Below, one piece after another: positions 11,946-22,272 of a stretch of DNA of 64,000 nt. Numbering within the stretch: position 1 is the first letter of the stretch; each line of letters opens with the position of its first letter. Source of the stretch: Isoetes taiwanensis (lineage: Eukaryota; Streptophyta; Lycopodiopsida; Isoetales; Isoetaceae); the NCBI GenBank assembly GCA_021234155.1, contig JAJEKV010000423.1, forward strand, positions 1 through 64,000, written 5' to 3'. Made by a program: the position numbers and the translations under genes. The notes beneath the pieces were generated by a model that made no database searches, was not told where the DNA came from, and was given only the letters and a program-made list of their open reading frames with translations.

Positions 11946-12311
11946 ATGAGGAAGGTTGGGTTATTGGGCTTGTTACCTTCAATGTCGACTCTTCCGTCAG
12001 AAGTGCCTCTACCTGTTAGGCGAAGGATTACACCCCCTGTAGTTGCCGCCACAGTTCAAGGATCCGTTAGGCGATGGATTACACCCCCTGTAGTTGTCGC
12101 CACAGTTGAAGGATGCTTCATGATGGTTGCTGTTTGGATGATGGGAATAATTACCGATCATGTCGTTGATAAAGCCGTTGATAAAATCGGGGAGAAATGC
12201 TTGCTCGTGGTTGATAAGCTTGGAGAAAAGAGCCTGGTGGTGGTCGATAAGCTGGCAGAAAATAGCCTGATGGTGGTGGATAAAGTGGCGGAGTGGCACA
12301 GAACAACTTGA
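11946..12311 (+). CDS. Hypothetical repeat-bearing small protein (121 codons)
   Basis: This frame starts at ATG. It holds a duplicated block, VRRRITPPVV(A/V)ATV then VRRWITPPVVVATV, encoded by a direct DNA duplication of about 57 bp at 12017-12113. A second set of degenerate 10-11 residue repeats of the form VVDKLxEKSL follows at 12165-12295. No family is recognised. The frame could be open only because both repeat units are multiples of three, so its coding status is doubtful. It lies upstream of the L1 fragment and could belong to that element's 5' region. Confidence 0.25.
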   Translation: MRKVGLLGLLPSMSTLPSEVPLPVRRRITPPVVAATVQGSVRRWITPPVVVATVEGCFMMVAVWMMGIITDHVVDKAVDKIGEKCLLVVDKLGEKSLVVVDKLAENSLMVVDKVAEWHRTT

Positions 12312-13024
12312 TTGTTGTGGATAAGCTTGATTACAGAAGATACATTGTAGCCATTTTTGGACTCGGGACCCTTAATCTGGCCTCGCCTGGTGCGATTTTG
12401 TGTTTGGTAAATCAACCTTGTTTTTGTTCTCTGTACCACGATTGGTTCTCTGTTCTCTGTGAGTTCAGGGCAGCTTGGGTCAATTTTTGAGCTTGAAAAG
12501 ACTGTTTACAGTTTATTGATCTGTTGTCTTTCAATCTCTTCTGTTTGTCTATTGTTTTTATCTATTGTATCTATTGTCTTTTGAATCTCTTCTGTTTATC
12601 TGTTTTATTGTTTATCTATTGTTTTTATAGTATATCTATTGTATTTTGTGGAGTTGAGAGAGGATTTGAACCTCCAGGAGGTTTTGGCCTTGTCCCATTC
12701 AAGGCAACTTTCAAAAGGTTGAGAGTTGAATACATGGTCATGACGGGCAAGCAGGAGTCTGAAAGAGAACAGATAACTGAGATTATATTTAATGCAATCT
12801 AGGCTGGGCAACCCCTAAAAAAATATAAGGGCAAGATTCAGAGCCACAGGAATTTACCTTTTGGATTGCACAAAGCTTGTGGCAACTGCTGCCAGTAGTG
12901 CATTTGTACAGATAGATGGCAATACGTTGCAAGTACAAATCTATATATATGCACTATGCATGTACAATATATGTCTATACATGTACACTAGTCCAACAGG
13001 TGATCATGTGGTATTGACAAGACC
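12312..13024. other. T-rich low-complexity stretch and spacer
   Basis: At 12520-12645 the sequence is a degenerate run of CTGTTT, TATTG and TCTATTG words. A short open frame ending at 12802 is not recognisable. This may be the 5' region of the L1 fragment that follows. Confidence 0.35.
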
Positions 13025-14440
13025 ATGATCATAAGGAGAATGGTCCAGAGGAATGGAGGTGGTCATAATTTTCACGTCCAAGGGCATGCATGCGGAAGAA
13101 GTGTTCGTTTCTCTGAGTTGTTAGACAAGGGATTGTCATCTTCTGCTACATCCTCTGGGGTATCAGAGGCTATATCCACCATGGTGGATAATAACCAGAA
13201 GGAGGTGGCATCCTATCTTCAACAACTGCATGCTAAGCAATCCTCCATAGATGTCCAACTCCCACCAGAGGGGATCTTCTATAAAGTACAGAAATGTCAA
13301 GTGGCCTTTGCACGCTTTGGGTCTTCAATCGTCGTGCAGATTAGTTACGAGGCCCATCGACCTCATATGGATCAGCTGCATGCTAAGTGGTGTGCCACTT
13401 CAATGATCCATTGTTAGACTTGAAGCATATGGGATCGTGCCATCGTGGTTGTCTGGTCATCTTCATAAGTTGGGTCTTTCAGCTTATCAATCCATCAAGC
13501 TCATAAGCAAAAGATCAAAGATGTTTCTTCTCATACTTGGTTCGCCTGAGCTGGGCGCCCAACTCATTGAACGTGGCATTGACCTCTGTGGAGGATTTTT
13601 TTTTTTTTTTTTTTTTTGTATCATCAATATGTTCCTAGTTCTTTTCCAGGCAAATCAGATACTCTGTGTGTTCCATTTTGGATTGCCATTGAGGACTTTC
13701 CTCTAGAAATGCAGGATTTGGAGTTTATTGTGGCCATTGCAAATGAGATAGATTGCATCTTCAACACTCTATCATGAATGGCCTGACCAAGATTTTGTGT
13801 TGCAAGGGCCATTGATCGTGATCTGCCTCATACAGTTGTTGTTCAAAGTGGTATTATATTCTTTCCTTTCATATGGCAATTACTCAATGACCCTAAGCTG
13901 GCTCTTATGTGTCCTGAGGCACCTGCTTTTCCCATCACTTGGTACAGACCATTTCATTGCTGACCCAACTGCAAATTCTTCTTCGATTAATCCTGATCAG
14001 CGTATGTGGAGATTGGAGAAAATTCAAAGGATGCAAAAGCAAGCAGAGGCGCCTCGTATTCAATACATGCTGGATATTGATCGTCAAGGTGTCCACCCTC
14101 CGCTTAAACATCCATCTGCTTGCCAACCTCGGAAGATAGCAAAAGGCTCTAATTCTGAAGTGTCCAATATGATTCGCGAGTCACATATCCTTCTATTAGC
14201 CCCCATCATGGTTGTTTCTCACCAATTCAATGGCTAATATATTTGAAGAGGTTGAAGAGGTTGCTACATTGCATAAAGTTGAGAATACTACCATTGCCAC
14301 TTTGGAGGCACCAGTGGGAATCCCTGTTCCAACACTTTCGGAACATCAATGCGGTTAATCTCATGGAATGTTCATGGGGTGGCCTCTTCCTCCCTTAAAA
14401 GGAGTCAGATATCTTTCTATCTTTCTAACATACAATGAAT
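13025..14440 (+). pseudogene. L1-type LINE 5' fragment (copy 1): ORF1 and start of ORF2
   Basis: The first frame (13025-13417), followed by PSWLSGHLHKLGLSAYQS and, after frame changes, CVPFWIAIEDFPLEMQDLEF, matches the DUF4283-type RNA-binding region of plant L1 ORF1. At 14349 an ATG opens MRLISWNVHGVASSSLKRSQ, the hallmark N-terminus of the L1 endonuclease (metal-binding Asn in SWN). ORF2 is lost shortly after 14400. A 23-nt poly-T run at about 13597 interrupts ORF1. Losing the 3' end is unusual for a LINE, which normally loses its 5' end, so a later deletion or rearrangement is likely. Confidence 0.65.
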
Positions 14441-14568
14441 AGGATTCAAAAACACTCTCCAGGCAGCTCTAACTATATGCTTATTAATATGGGTAGTGTT
14501 AGAGGGTATAATCTAAGAACTTGACAACGTAAACTTCCTTAACCTTATCGTCCCGCACAACATGGAAG

Positions 14569-15355
14569 TCAAACTAGCAGTAAGTCTTCGATTTCCATGA
14601 TAAATAAAATAATGTGAGCAGCCCTGTTTAACAAATTCTTATTATCTAATACAACAAGGTTTTTCATGTCACCTGCACCTACCTCAAGTACAAATCCTTT
14701 CTCGATAGTCGAATCACTAATATTATGAAAATGACACACATAATGAACCTTTCCTATGTCCTTCATGCAGTATCCCACCATCCCTTCAAAACAATGTAAT
14801 CTATTACTCATTAATGCCTTATACACCAACACAACACCAGCAGGCTTTGAGGGCCAATTGAAGTCGCTTTTAATCGCCTCATTTATAGCCCTGGGGGACT
14901 TGTACTAAGCCCAAAAAAAGGCCTGACAATGCAAATGATCAATAGAAGCACCCCTTTCAAGTGCAACTGCTCCAGACACACATCTCTTGTCACAAAAGGA
15001 CAACGTATCATAGAAGCTTCTAAGCACATCTTGACCTGAAAGTCCCAGCATCATAGACACATCTATAGCTCCCCAATCATGTTCCAAACTAGGCCTAGCA
15101 AAAGCATAGGCTTGAAGTGAACTGGAAGATATAAGGCAGAGACCCAACAACCCCCTTACCTTTTCTTGCAGCCTTCTTCAAGAACATCATGCCAACTAAA
15201 GCAACAATAGAAGTGGAAGAAAAGTACTTCAGCCGAAGCTGCAAGAATAAGAATCCAACACAACAATTCACTCTCTTCATTCTCATGCAAATACCAGCAT
15301 ATCCAGCACCTGCATGCACACGCTGAAAATGGAAACATCCTGAAGACGCGCCCAC
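14569..15355 (-). pseudogene. Replitron-like HUH endonuclease remnant
   Basis: On the minus strand one frame carries LERGASIDHLHCQAFF with the His-Leu-His (HUH) motif at 14937-14929. Another carries VYKALMSNRLHCFEGMVGYC, then MKD, with a Tyr and Lys in a YxxKD arrangement at 14772-14758. HUH plus a downstream catalytic Tyr is the layout of single-strand-nicking Rep nucleases. The RLHCFEGMVGYCMKD style recalls the Replitron HUH family of green plants, as I remember it. Stops and frameshifts separate the blocks, so this copy is inactive. The N-terminal part (15355-15095) is not recognisable. Confidence 0.55.
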
Positions 15356-15680
15356 ACACCATCCCTAAAGTTCCGAAGCCACAAAAATACTACTTCCATT
15401 TCGTATAACATAGGTCCAGCATCATCAAGTATGTATTTCTATACGAATATGCCAAAAAACCTTCTAAAACCATATGTAACATTTCTACGTTTTGATATTT
15501 CGGCCACTACTTAAAAGCCGAGATCTTTGTCACGAAGCACAAGCTTATATATTTTTGAGCTTTGTGTGCAATTTTAAAAGAATACACGAAATAGAAGAAA
15601 AACGTTTATTAAAACTAATGCCACCATTCGCGAAATAACGGAAAATCATATTGAGAGGAGGTGTAATTATACATTGTGCG
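15356..15680. other. Spacer
   Basis: No gene or clear element was seen. Confidence 0.35.
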
Positions 15681-15942
15681 TCACAAATCATTGCTATATA
15701 TTCATATTTGATTATATATTCACACGAGGGGGTCACAAATCATTGCTATATATTCATATTTGATTATATATTCACAGGAGGGGGTGCAACTGAGGCTACC
15801 CAGGGACTGCCACAGTCGTTGTATCCATCAATCCTATGTCTCATAGCATGTGTGAGGGGCTACCACAGTCGTTGTATCCATCAATCCTATGTCTCATAGC
15901 ATATGTGAGTACAATCCTATGTCTCATAGCATATGTGAGTAC
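15681..15942. repeat. Two adjacent tandem duplications (52-bp and 53-bp)
   Basis: The unit starting TCACAAATCATTGCTATATA begins at 15681 and again at 15733 (52-bp period). Next to it, the unit starting CCACAGTCGTTGTATCCATC begins at 15810 and 15863 (53-bp period). A third partial unit, AATCCTATGTCTCATAGCAT, follows near 15913. Copies are nearly identical, so the duplications are recent. Confidence 0.85.
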
Positions 15943-16873
15943 GCTATTTGAATGAAGACACTTTTCTACAATCAATTCAACCCCAAAGTTACTTTGCAAG
16001 CTCGTTTGTTCACTCTAATGCCTTTTTTTCTCTCATAATCCCATTTCTAAGGCACTGGCTTGCTAGTTGTTTTATTGCATCTTAATCCGTTCATGTGTGC
16101 TCAACCGCTTGCATTATTCCTTTGCTCTTACTGTGCTTTTGGCATTTCAAATGCAAGAATTCATCTTCATTTTACAGGGCGTTGCATAGATCTATACAAC
16201 TTCAACTTCTTGAACCAGGTTTTATCTTATCTTTATCTTTGTGTAGCATACTAAAGAAGGAAATTAGTGGGTACATCAACTAAATTGTCTCAGCATTATG
16301 CAGGTAACAAAAGCATATACTTGCATCATTTGTGGCATGCTGCTCCAATTATTGAAGAAAATGTTAATGGAAGATCATGGCAAACTAATAGGAGTGTTGC
16401 TGCCAATGATGCCAGCACGTGGTTGATTTAAATTTCATCTGTAACCTTGCTGATGAAAAGAGGACATTCTTGTGCTTCCATTGCTTTAGCATCCTGTTAA
16501 ATGCTATGTAAAATCACCCAAAACATAATGCCACAAATAACAAAGGAGGTAAGTGCCGATTAGGAACCATCAACGAAGCATCAGTATCTGACGTTGTTCC
16601 ACAAGGTCCTTGACTGACCTGCTAGCGTTCATAATTGGTGACATAACATGCGTTCTTTCTTTCAAAATGGTGCTCAACTTGACGATTGCATCCAGATATA
16701 CCAACTAAAAATCGGTATTGTTGCGCAAACCCTCCCCTTAATATATTATAAGTCAAGAAGCTAAATATAATCTAAAGAGTAACAGCATTCTTGATAGCAA
16801 TGGCCGATGAATCAATCATTGCAACCACCAGATGTGTAAGAGAAAAAGAATGGTTGGACTTCGTCCAAACACC
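15943..16873. other. 3' flank of the PPR gene
   Basis: No independent gene was recognised. Part of this should be the 3' untranslated region of the minus-strand PPR gene. Confidence 0.35.
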
Positions 16874-19800
16874 TTAAAATTTTCCGTACTCCACGTTAGT
16901 CTCAAGTTTTGAAATCTCTTCCTGCATGCCAGAACCCCCCAGAATATTTGCCATCATAATATAGGCAGTGGCATCCTTATCATCCAAACTCAATATAGCC
17001 TCAAAAGCAAGCTTTCCAACCACCACATTGTTCCACTTTTGACAAGCTCCCAACAATGTTCTCCATATTGACAAGTTGGGTTTGAAAGGCATAGTATTAA
17101 TCATAGCTACTGCATCATCCAGAAGATTGGCCCTGCTAAAGAGATCAACCATACAAGCATAATGTTCAATGCCAGGAGTGATCATGTGGCAGAGATGCAT
17201 GACCTCAAAGTATTGCTTCCCCTTATGGACAAGACCGGAATGACTGCATGCAGTAAGAACAGAAAGAAATGTGATGCTATCTGCCTGGAAACATTCCTTC
17301 TGCATACTCTCAAATAAATCGAAAACGCATTGGGCATCTCCCTGGTGTGCATATCCTGCTAGGAGGACATTCCATGCAATCAAGTTCTTTGAGCTCATTC
17401 CGTCAAAGACATTCTTTGCATCTGCCATGTTCCCGCATTTCGAATAAAAATCAATAAGGCAATCTGCTACAACTACAAGATCCTGCAGTCCGGCACTGCA
17501 AATTTGGAGGTGAATTCTTTTTCCAGCTTCCAAGGCCCCCATATTTCCACAAGCCTTCAAAGCGCCAACATATGTTTGAGCATCCGGTGTCAAACCTTCA
17601 TCTTGAATGTGTTTAAATAGTCGTAAAGCTGATTCACACTTCCCATTTGATGCAAGCCCAAATAGTACAGCATTCCATGACACCATATTGTGATGCAAAA
17701 TTCTGTCAAAAACACAAGAAGCATGTCCTAAACTTCCACAACTTGCATACATATCCACTAGTGTATTTGCCACAAAAATGTCTAACTCATGCCCACTCTT
17801 TGCAAGTTGAGAGTGGATAAATATGCCCTTATTCAACCAGCTAATTTTGACATGTTCCCCTTCAACTTGCTTGTTCTCTTCTTTTGCTGCACAGGTAGCA
17901 CATGCTTTGAGTGCAGCAACATAAGTCCAAGGATCTGGTGTGAGACTTTCAGTTTGCATGCATCCAAATAACTGCAGAGAGAGGTCAGGTTCCCCACTAT
18001 CTATGTACCCAAATATCATTGCATTCCATAGCACCACATCATTATGTGGCAACTTGTCAAAGACATGACGAGCATGTATCATGCTCCCACATTTTGCATA
18101 CATATCCACAAGCGTGCTAGCTACAAATATGTCTGACTCAAACCCATGCTTTGCTAGTTGAGAATGGATAGTTATGCCTCTTTCAAGAGACTCCATTTTG
18201 ACAAGTTTTCCCTTAACTTGCTTGCCCATTTCTTTCATACCACAATTAGCACATGCCTTCAGAACTGCAACGTATGTTCGAGATCCTGGCACGAAACCTT
18301 CATCTTGCATCTGTGCAAATAGTTGGAGGGCCAACTCATTTTCTTCACTTTCTGTATGTCCAAAAATCACAGCATTCCAAGACACAAGATCATGATGTTG
18401 CATCCTATCAAAAACTTGACAGGCATTGGCCATGCTTCCACATTTGGCATACATATCCACCAAGGTGCTTGCCACAAATATCTCAGTGTCGTGCCCACTC
18501 CTTGCAAGTTTAGAATGAATATCAAGTCCCTTCTTCAAATATTCTATTTTCACAACTTTGCCCTTAATGGGTTTGCCCACTTCTTTGGTTGCACAAGAAG
18601 CACATGCCTTCAGTGCAGCAACATAAGTTTGAGCACTTGGCATAAAGCCTGTATTTTGCATGCATTGAAACAGTTCCAAAGCAAGTGAACAATTTTCACT
18701 TTCTGCATAGCCAAATATCAAGGCATTCCATAAAACCAGATTAGGATGTTCAACAATTTGAAATGCCTGATGTGCATGCACCATACTGCCACAACTGGCA
18801 TACATATCCACCAAAGTGCTTGCCACAAAAATGTCTAACTCATACCCTCCTTTTGCAAGTTGAGAATGAATAGATATAGCCCTCTCAAGCGATTCTATTT
18901 TCACAAGCTTGCCACCAACCTTTGTACCCACATCTTTTTCTGCACAATGAGCACATGCCTTCAATGCAGCAATATAAGTACGGGCTTCAGGTGTGAAATG
19001 CTCATCTTGCATATGTAGGAATAAATGAAGGGCCAATACACACTCTGCACACTCTAAATATCCAAATATCAGTGCATTCCAAGATACTGTATCATGATAC
19101 GCCATCGTATCAAAAACTTGACGAGCATGGACCATGCTCCCACATTTGGCATACATATCAACCAGGGTATTTGCCACAAAAATAGTCATTTCCTCTCCAA
19201 TTTTTTCAAGTTGAGAGTGAATAGCTATTCCCCTCTCTAGGGTTTCTACTCTTCGCAGATTCTCCGGATACTGTTTTCCATATCCTAGTTGTCCATAGCT
19301 AGCACATGCTTTGAGTGCAGCAACATAAGTTCTTGCCTCTGGTGTGAAACCTTCATCTTGCATTTGCATAAACAACTGCAATGCAAGCTTGCTGTCTCCC
19401 TTCTCTGCATATCCAAATATCAACGAATTCCATGATACCAAATTGCGACAAGGAATCTGATCAAAGAACCATTGGGCATATGCCATACTCCCACATTTGA
19501 CATACATATCGACTATAGTGCTTGCTACAAAAATGTCCGCATTATGCCCTGTCTTTTTAAATTGAGAGCAAATAGCTAAGCCATTTTCCAATAACTCTAC
19601 TTTAAAAGGCGTTTGGTCATCTTTCTTGACCTCTTTTTCTGCACATTTAGCACATGCCTTGATTGCAGAGGCATAAGTTCGAGCATCTGGGACAAAATCC
19701 TGATCTTGCATCCGTACAAATAATTCCAATGCCAACTCACACTCCCCACTCTCTGCATATCCAAATATTATGGCATTCCATGATAGGACATTGTGATGAC

Positions 19801-20860
19801 TGATCCTATCAAAAATCCATTGAGCATGCACCATGCTCCCGCATTTTGCATACATATCCACGAGGGCACTAGCCACAAACACGTCCGACTCACACCCACT
19901 CTTTATAAGTTGGGAGTGAATGGCTATGCCGTTTTCTAAACAGTTTATTTTGGAAAGTCTGCATGCTTCCTTTTCTGCACAATTAGCACAAGCCCTCAAT
20001 ACAGCAACATAGGTGCTTCCATCTGGTGCGAAACCTTCATCTTGCATGCATGTAAATAACTGTGAAGCTAACTCGCATTCTCCATCCTCTGAATATCCAA
20101 AAATCACTGCACTCCAGGAGACTATATCTCGTCGTAGCATCTTTTGAAATACTTGACGAGCATGGATCATGCTCCCACATTTGGAATACATATCCACAAG
20201 AGTGCTTCCCACAAACATGTCTACTTCATAGTTTCTCTTTATAAGTTGAGAGTGAATGGATATACCCTTCTCTAAACACTGTACTTTAAAAATTTCCCTC
20301 TTGCACTGAATGCTCTCTGCTTTTGCTGCATAATTACCACATGATTTCAGAGCAGCAACATAACTTCGAGCATCTGGTAGAAAACCTTCATCTTGCATTT
20401 GCAAAAATAACTGCAAAGCCAATTGACACTCCCCAATCTCTGCATATCCAAATATCATGGTATTCCACGTTATGGTGTTCTGATATAGCATGCTACTAAA
20501 AAATCGAGCAGCATCTAATATCCTTCCACATTTGCAATACATATGCAATAGGCTGTTGGCTACAAGAATATTGTTATCATTTGCCGTAATAATAGCAGCA
20601 GCATGAATTCTTGTCCCATTATGCAGCTTCCTTGAACTGCTGCAGGCCTTTATTGCTGCAAGTAAGATGGAAAGGTCTGTTCTCATGCCATTATCTAGCA
20701 TGTGGTCACAATTTGTAAGGCCTTCAGACTTATTTGAAGAAGACCACTTCTTTTCAACAACGCATTGCCTATGTTCCTTCTGTAAGATGGGTCTTTCGCT
20801 TTTGCTGTAATGTGCCCTCATACCCCTCATATAGAGCCATCTAGTTTGGAAGGTGAACAT
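16874..20860 (-). CDS. Giant PLS-type pentatricopeptide repeat protein (1328 aa), no DYW domain
   Basis: One uninterrupted, intron-free frame from ATG at 20860. After an Arg-rich N-terminus (LYMRGMRAHYSKS, plausibly an organelle-targeting peptide) come about ten modules of roughly 115 residues, each with (V)DMYxKCGSMxHAxxVF, then WNAxIFGYxESGECxLALxLF, then TYVAALKACA. These are P-L-S PPR triplets that bind organellar RNA one base per repeat, typically for editing, splicing or stability. The final module (VTACSHSG-like LTACSHSGLVHKGKQYFEVM, then SIWRTLLGACQ) leads into an E-like domain. The protein stops soon after, with no E+ or DYW deaminase, so an editing role would need a partner. Most modules carry an extra Lys-rich insertion, GKxVKIExLERG. 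At DNA level the modules repeat about every 345-352 bp. Intact and probably functional. Confidence 0.9.
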   Translation of the reverse strand: MFTFQTRWLYMRGMRAHYSKSERPILQKEHRQCVVEKKWSSSNKSEGLTNCDHMLDNGMRTDLSILLAAIKACSSSRKLHNGTRIHAAAIITANDNNILVANSLLHMYCKCGRILDAARFFSSMLYQNTITWNTMIFGYAEIGECQLALQLFLQMQDEGFLPDARSYVAALKSCGNYAAKAESIQCKREIFKVQCLEKGISIHSQLIKRNYEVDMFVGSTLVDMYSKCGSMIHARQVFQKMLRRDIVSWSAVIFGYSEDGECELASQLFTCMQDEGFAPDGSTYVAVLRACANCAEKEACRLSKINCLENGIAIHSQLIKSGCESDVFVASALVDMYAKCGSMVHAQWIFDRISHHNVLSWNAIIFGYAESGECELALELFVRMQDQDFVPDARTYASAIKACAKCAEKEVKKDDQTPFKVELLENGLAICSQFKKTGHNADIFVASTIVDMYVKCGSMAYAQWFFDQIPCRNLVSWNSLIFGYAEKGDSKLALQLFMQMQDEGFTPEARTYVAALKACASYGQLGYGKQYPENLRRVETLERGIAIHSQLEKIGEEMTIFVANTLVDMYAKCGSMVHARQVFDTMAYHDTVSWNALIFGYLECAECVLALHLFLHMQDEHFTPEARTYIAALKACAHCAEKDVGTKVGGKLVKIESLERAISIHSQLAKGGYELDIFVASTLVDMYASCGSMVHAHQAFQIVEHPNLVLWNALIFGYAESENCSLALELFQCMQNTGFMPSAQTYVAALKACASCATKEVGKPIKGKVVKIEYLKKGLDIHSKLARSGHDTEIFVASTLVDMYAKCGSMANACQVFDRMQHHDLVSWNAVIFGHTESEENELALQLFAQMQDEGFVPGSRTYVAVLKACANCGMKEMGKQVKGKLVKMESLERGITIHSQLAKHGFESDIFVASTLVDMYAKCGSMIHARHVFDKLPHNDVVLWNAMIFGYIDSGEPDLSLQLFGCMQTESLTPDPWTYVAALKACATCAAKEENKQVEGEHVKISWLNKGIFIHSQLAKSGHELDIFVANTLVDMYASCGSLGHASCVFDRILHHNMVSWNAVLFGLASNGKCESALRLFKHIQDEGLTPDAQTYVGALKACGNMGALEAGKRIHLQICSAGLQDLVVVADCLIDFYSKCGNMADAKNVFDGMSSKNLIAWNVLLAGYAHQGDAQCVFDLFESMQKECFQADSITFLSVLTACSHSGLVHKGKQYFEVMHLCHMITPGIEHYACMVDLFSRANLLDDAVAMINTMPFKPNLSIWRTLLGACQKWNNVVVGKLAFEAILSLDDKDATAYIMMANILGGSGMQEEISKLETNVEYGKF

Positions 20861-20934
20861 TTCAGGAATTTAAGAATTTTCTGGATCACGTAGTTGAACC
20901 ATAAATCATTTGAAGTTCCGTTTTACATACCTTG

Positions 20935-21188
20935 ATTGTTTTGATGCCCCACATCTTCGAAGCCAGATCAGCTCCTTGCATCTCTGCATAAAGCTTGTTT
21001 TTGCCATTTTCTGCTTCTTCTTCAGCAGGCGATGCGTTGCCACGGAACCATGGAGCAATGTGCTCCAACCGAGGAGCTGTATTGTAGGCAGACATCTTAG
21101 GCGCCTCAAACATGACGACGGTTTTGGATTTTGGGATGCTAGAAGAAGAAAACACTAAATTTTGGCGAAGATGGTAGCTACTAGCCAT
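20935..21188 (-). CDS. First exon of a small hypothetical protein
   Basis: ATG at 21188 opens MASSYHLRQNLVFSSSS, a Ser-rich, organelle-targeting-like N-terminus, then continues to ASKMWGIKTIK. A good splice donor follows (AAG|GTATGT, 20935/20934). The next exon was not identified; the PPR frame beginning 75 bases downstream is not in phase with it and has an in-frame TAA just before its own ATG. It could be the first exon of a gene whose intron spans the PPR, or a leader exon of the PPR transcript. No family was recognised. Confidence 0.4.
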
Positions 21189-21265
21189 CCTCTACGGCTT
21201 TTATTTGGGGTACCCCGTTGACTATAAAATTCAATGCTATTCAACTAAATAGGCCTTTAAATTTA

Positions 21266-22125
21266 GGGAAAATTATAAAAATACCCTTGTATTTTTAGAT
21301 ATTTATGAAAATGCCCCTATATTTTCTTGAATTGTTAAAATGCCCCTGCTATTCTATTCTATTCAAATTAGACAAAGCTCCAGGAGAGCGCCTTTGGCTG
21401 GCAGCTTCAACTCATAGAAATTTGAGTTGATAACAAAGATGCTGATGAATAGATCCCGATTGCATCACAGACGAAATCAGAAAATCGTGTATTTTAATGA
21501 AAATCGAGATTGAAAAGTAACCTTACCTTCCTTGCTATCTCGGTGCATTTGTTTATGAGATTTAGCAGGTCGTTTACAGTCTTTTACACATTCTTGTCGT
21601 CCTTCTAGTACCCTAACAAACAATTACTAGACGCCCAGCTGTAAGTGATCACCATCCCAGTAAAGCGCAGATCAATCTTCAGTTTTGGGCATCTGGGTTT
21701 CCAGAAACGAAGAAGCTGGAGCTTTCTGTCCTTCCTCTGAGCTCTTCCTTAAGGAAAATTCCCAATTTGGCTGTGGCTATTTCCGCAACCAAACCTACAG
21801 AATTTCTGGGCTTCTCGCCCAAATTTTTGCCCCAATTCTTAGAGGATCGGATCAGTGCACAAGGGGAACTTAATCGGAGCAGTGCACAAGGGGAACTTCA
21901 GAGGTGAAAGGACCCAGCACACTGCATGGCTATGGCACAAATAGGATAGAAATGGGAAGCTCAAAGCTTGATCGGACCCATTTCTTGTCTGGCTCTTTAC
22001 TTGCAGGAAACGTAAGCCCATTCTTGCTCGTAGAAGAAATGATAGGGGCATTTAGATAATTTACAAAAATATAAGGGCATTTTCATTTTTCCTATAAAAT
22101 ATAGGGGCATTTTTATAATTTTCCC
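21266..22125. mobile_element. MULE-type element (860 bp) with 9-bp target duplication
   Basis: Terminal inverted repeats begin GGGAAAATTATAAAAAT and extend, with mismatches, about 80 bp on both ends (AAATGCCCCTATATTTT recurs inverted). A perfect 9-bp direct repeat TTAAATTTA flanks it (21257-21265 and 22126-22134), the length made by Mutator-like transposases. The duplication is nearly palindromic, so it could partly be mistaken for an extended TIR. No transposase is encoded. The interior (about 21680-21900) is far less AT-rich than the ends and includes an open stretch reading LSVLPLSSSLRKIPNLAVAI and onward, which looks like captured exon sequence. Confidence 0.8.
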
Positions 22126-22272
22126 TTAAATTTAAATTAGGATAAGTTAGATTTTTTAACTGTCTACTTAAACTAATAAGAGATCTTTACACTTGCACCA
22201 AGATTGACATAAACTAGTTAAATCTTTTCGTAGCTCAAGAACGGACTCAAAGTACAAGAGGCTCTAACAGCC

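Noticed and set aside
12009-12439. Minus-strand open frames with His/Leu-rich repeats
   Set aside because: They are shadows of the tandem DNA repeats on the other strand.
17789-20244. Several plus-strand frames of 60-121 codons
   Set aside because: They are antisense to the PPR repeats and recur with the same period as the repeats.
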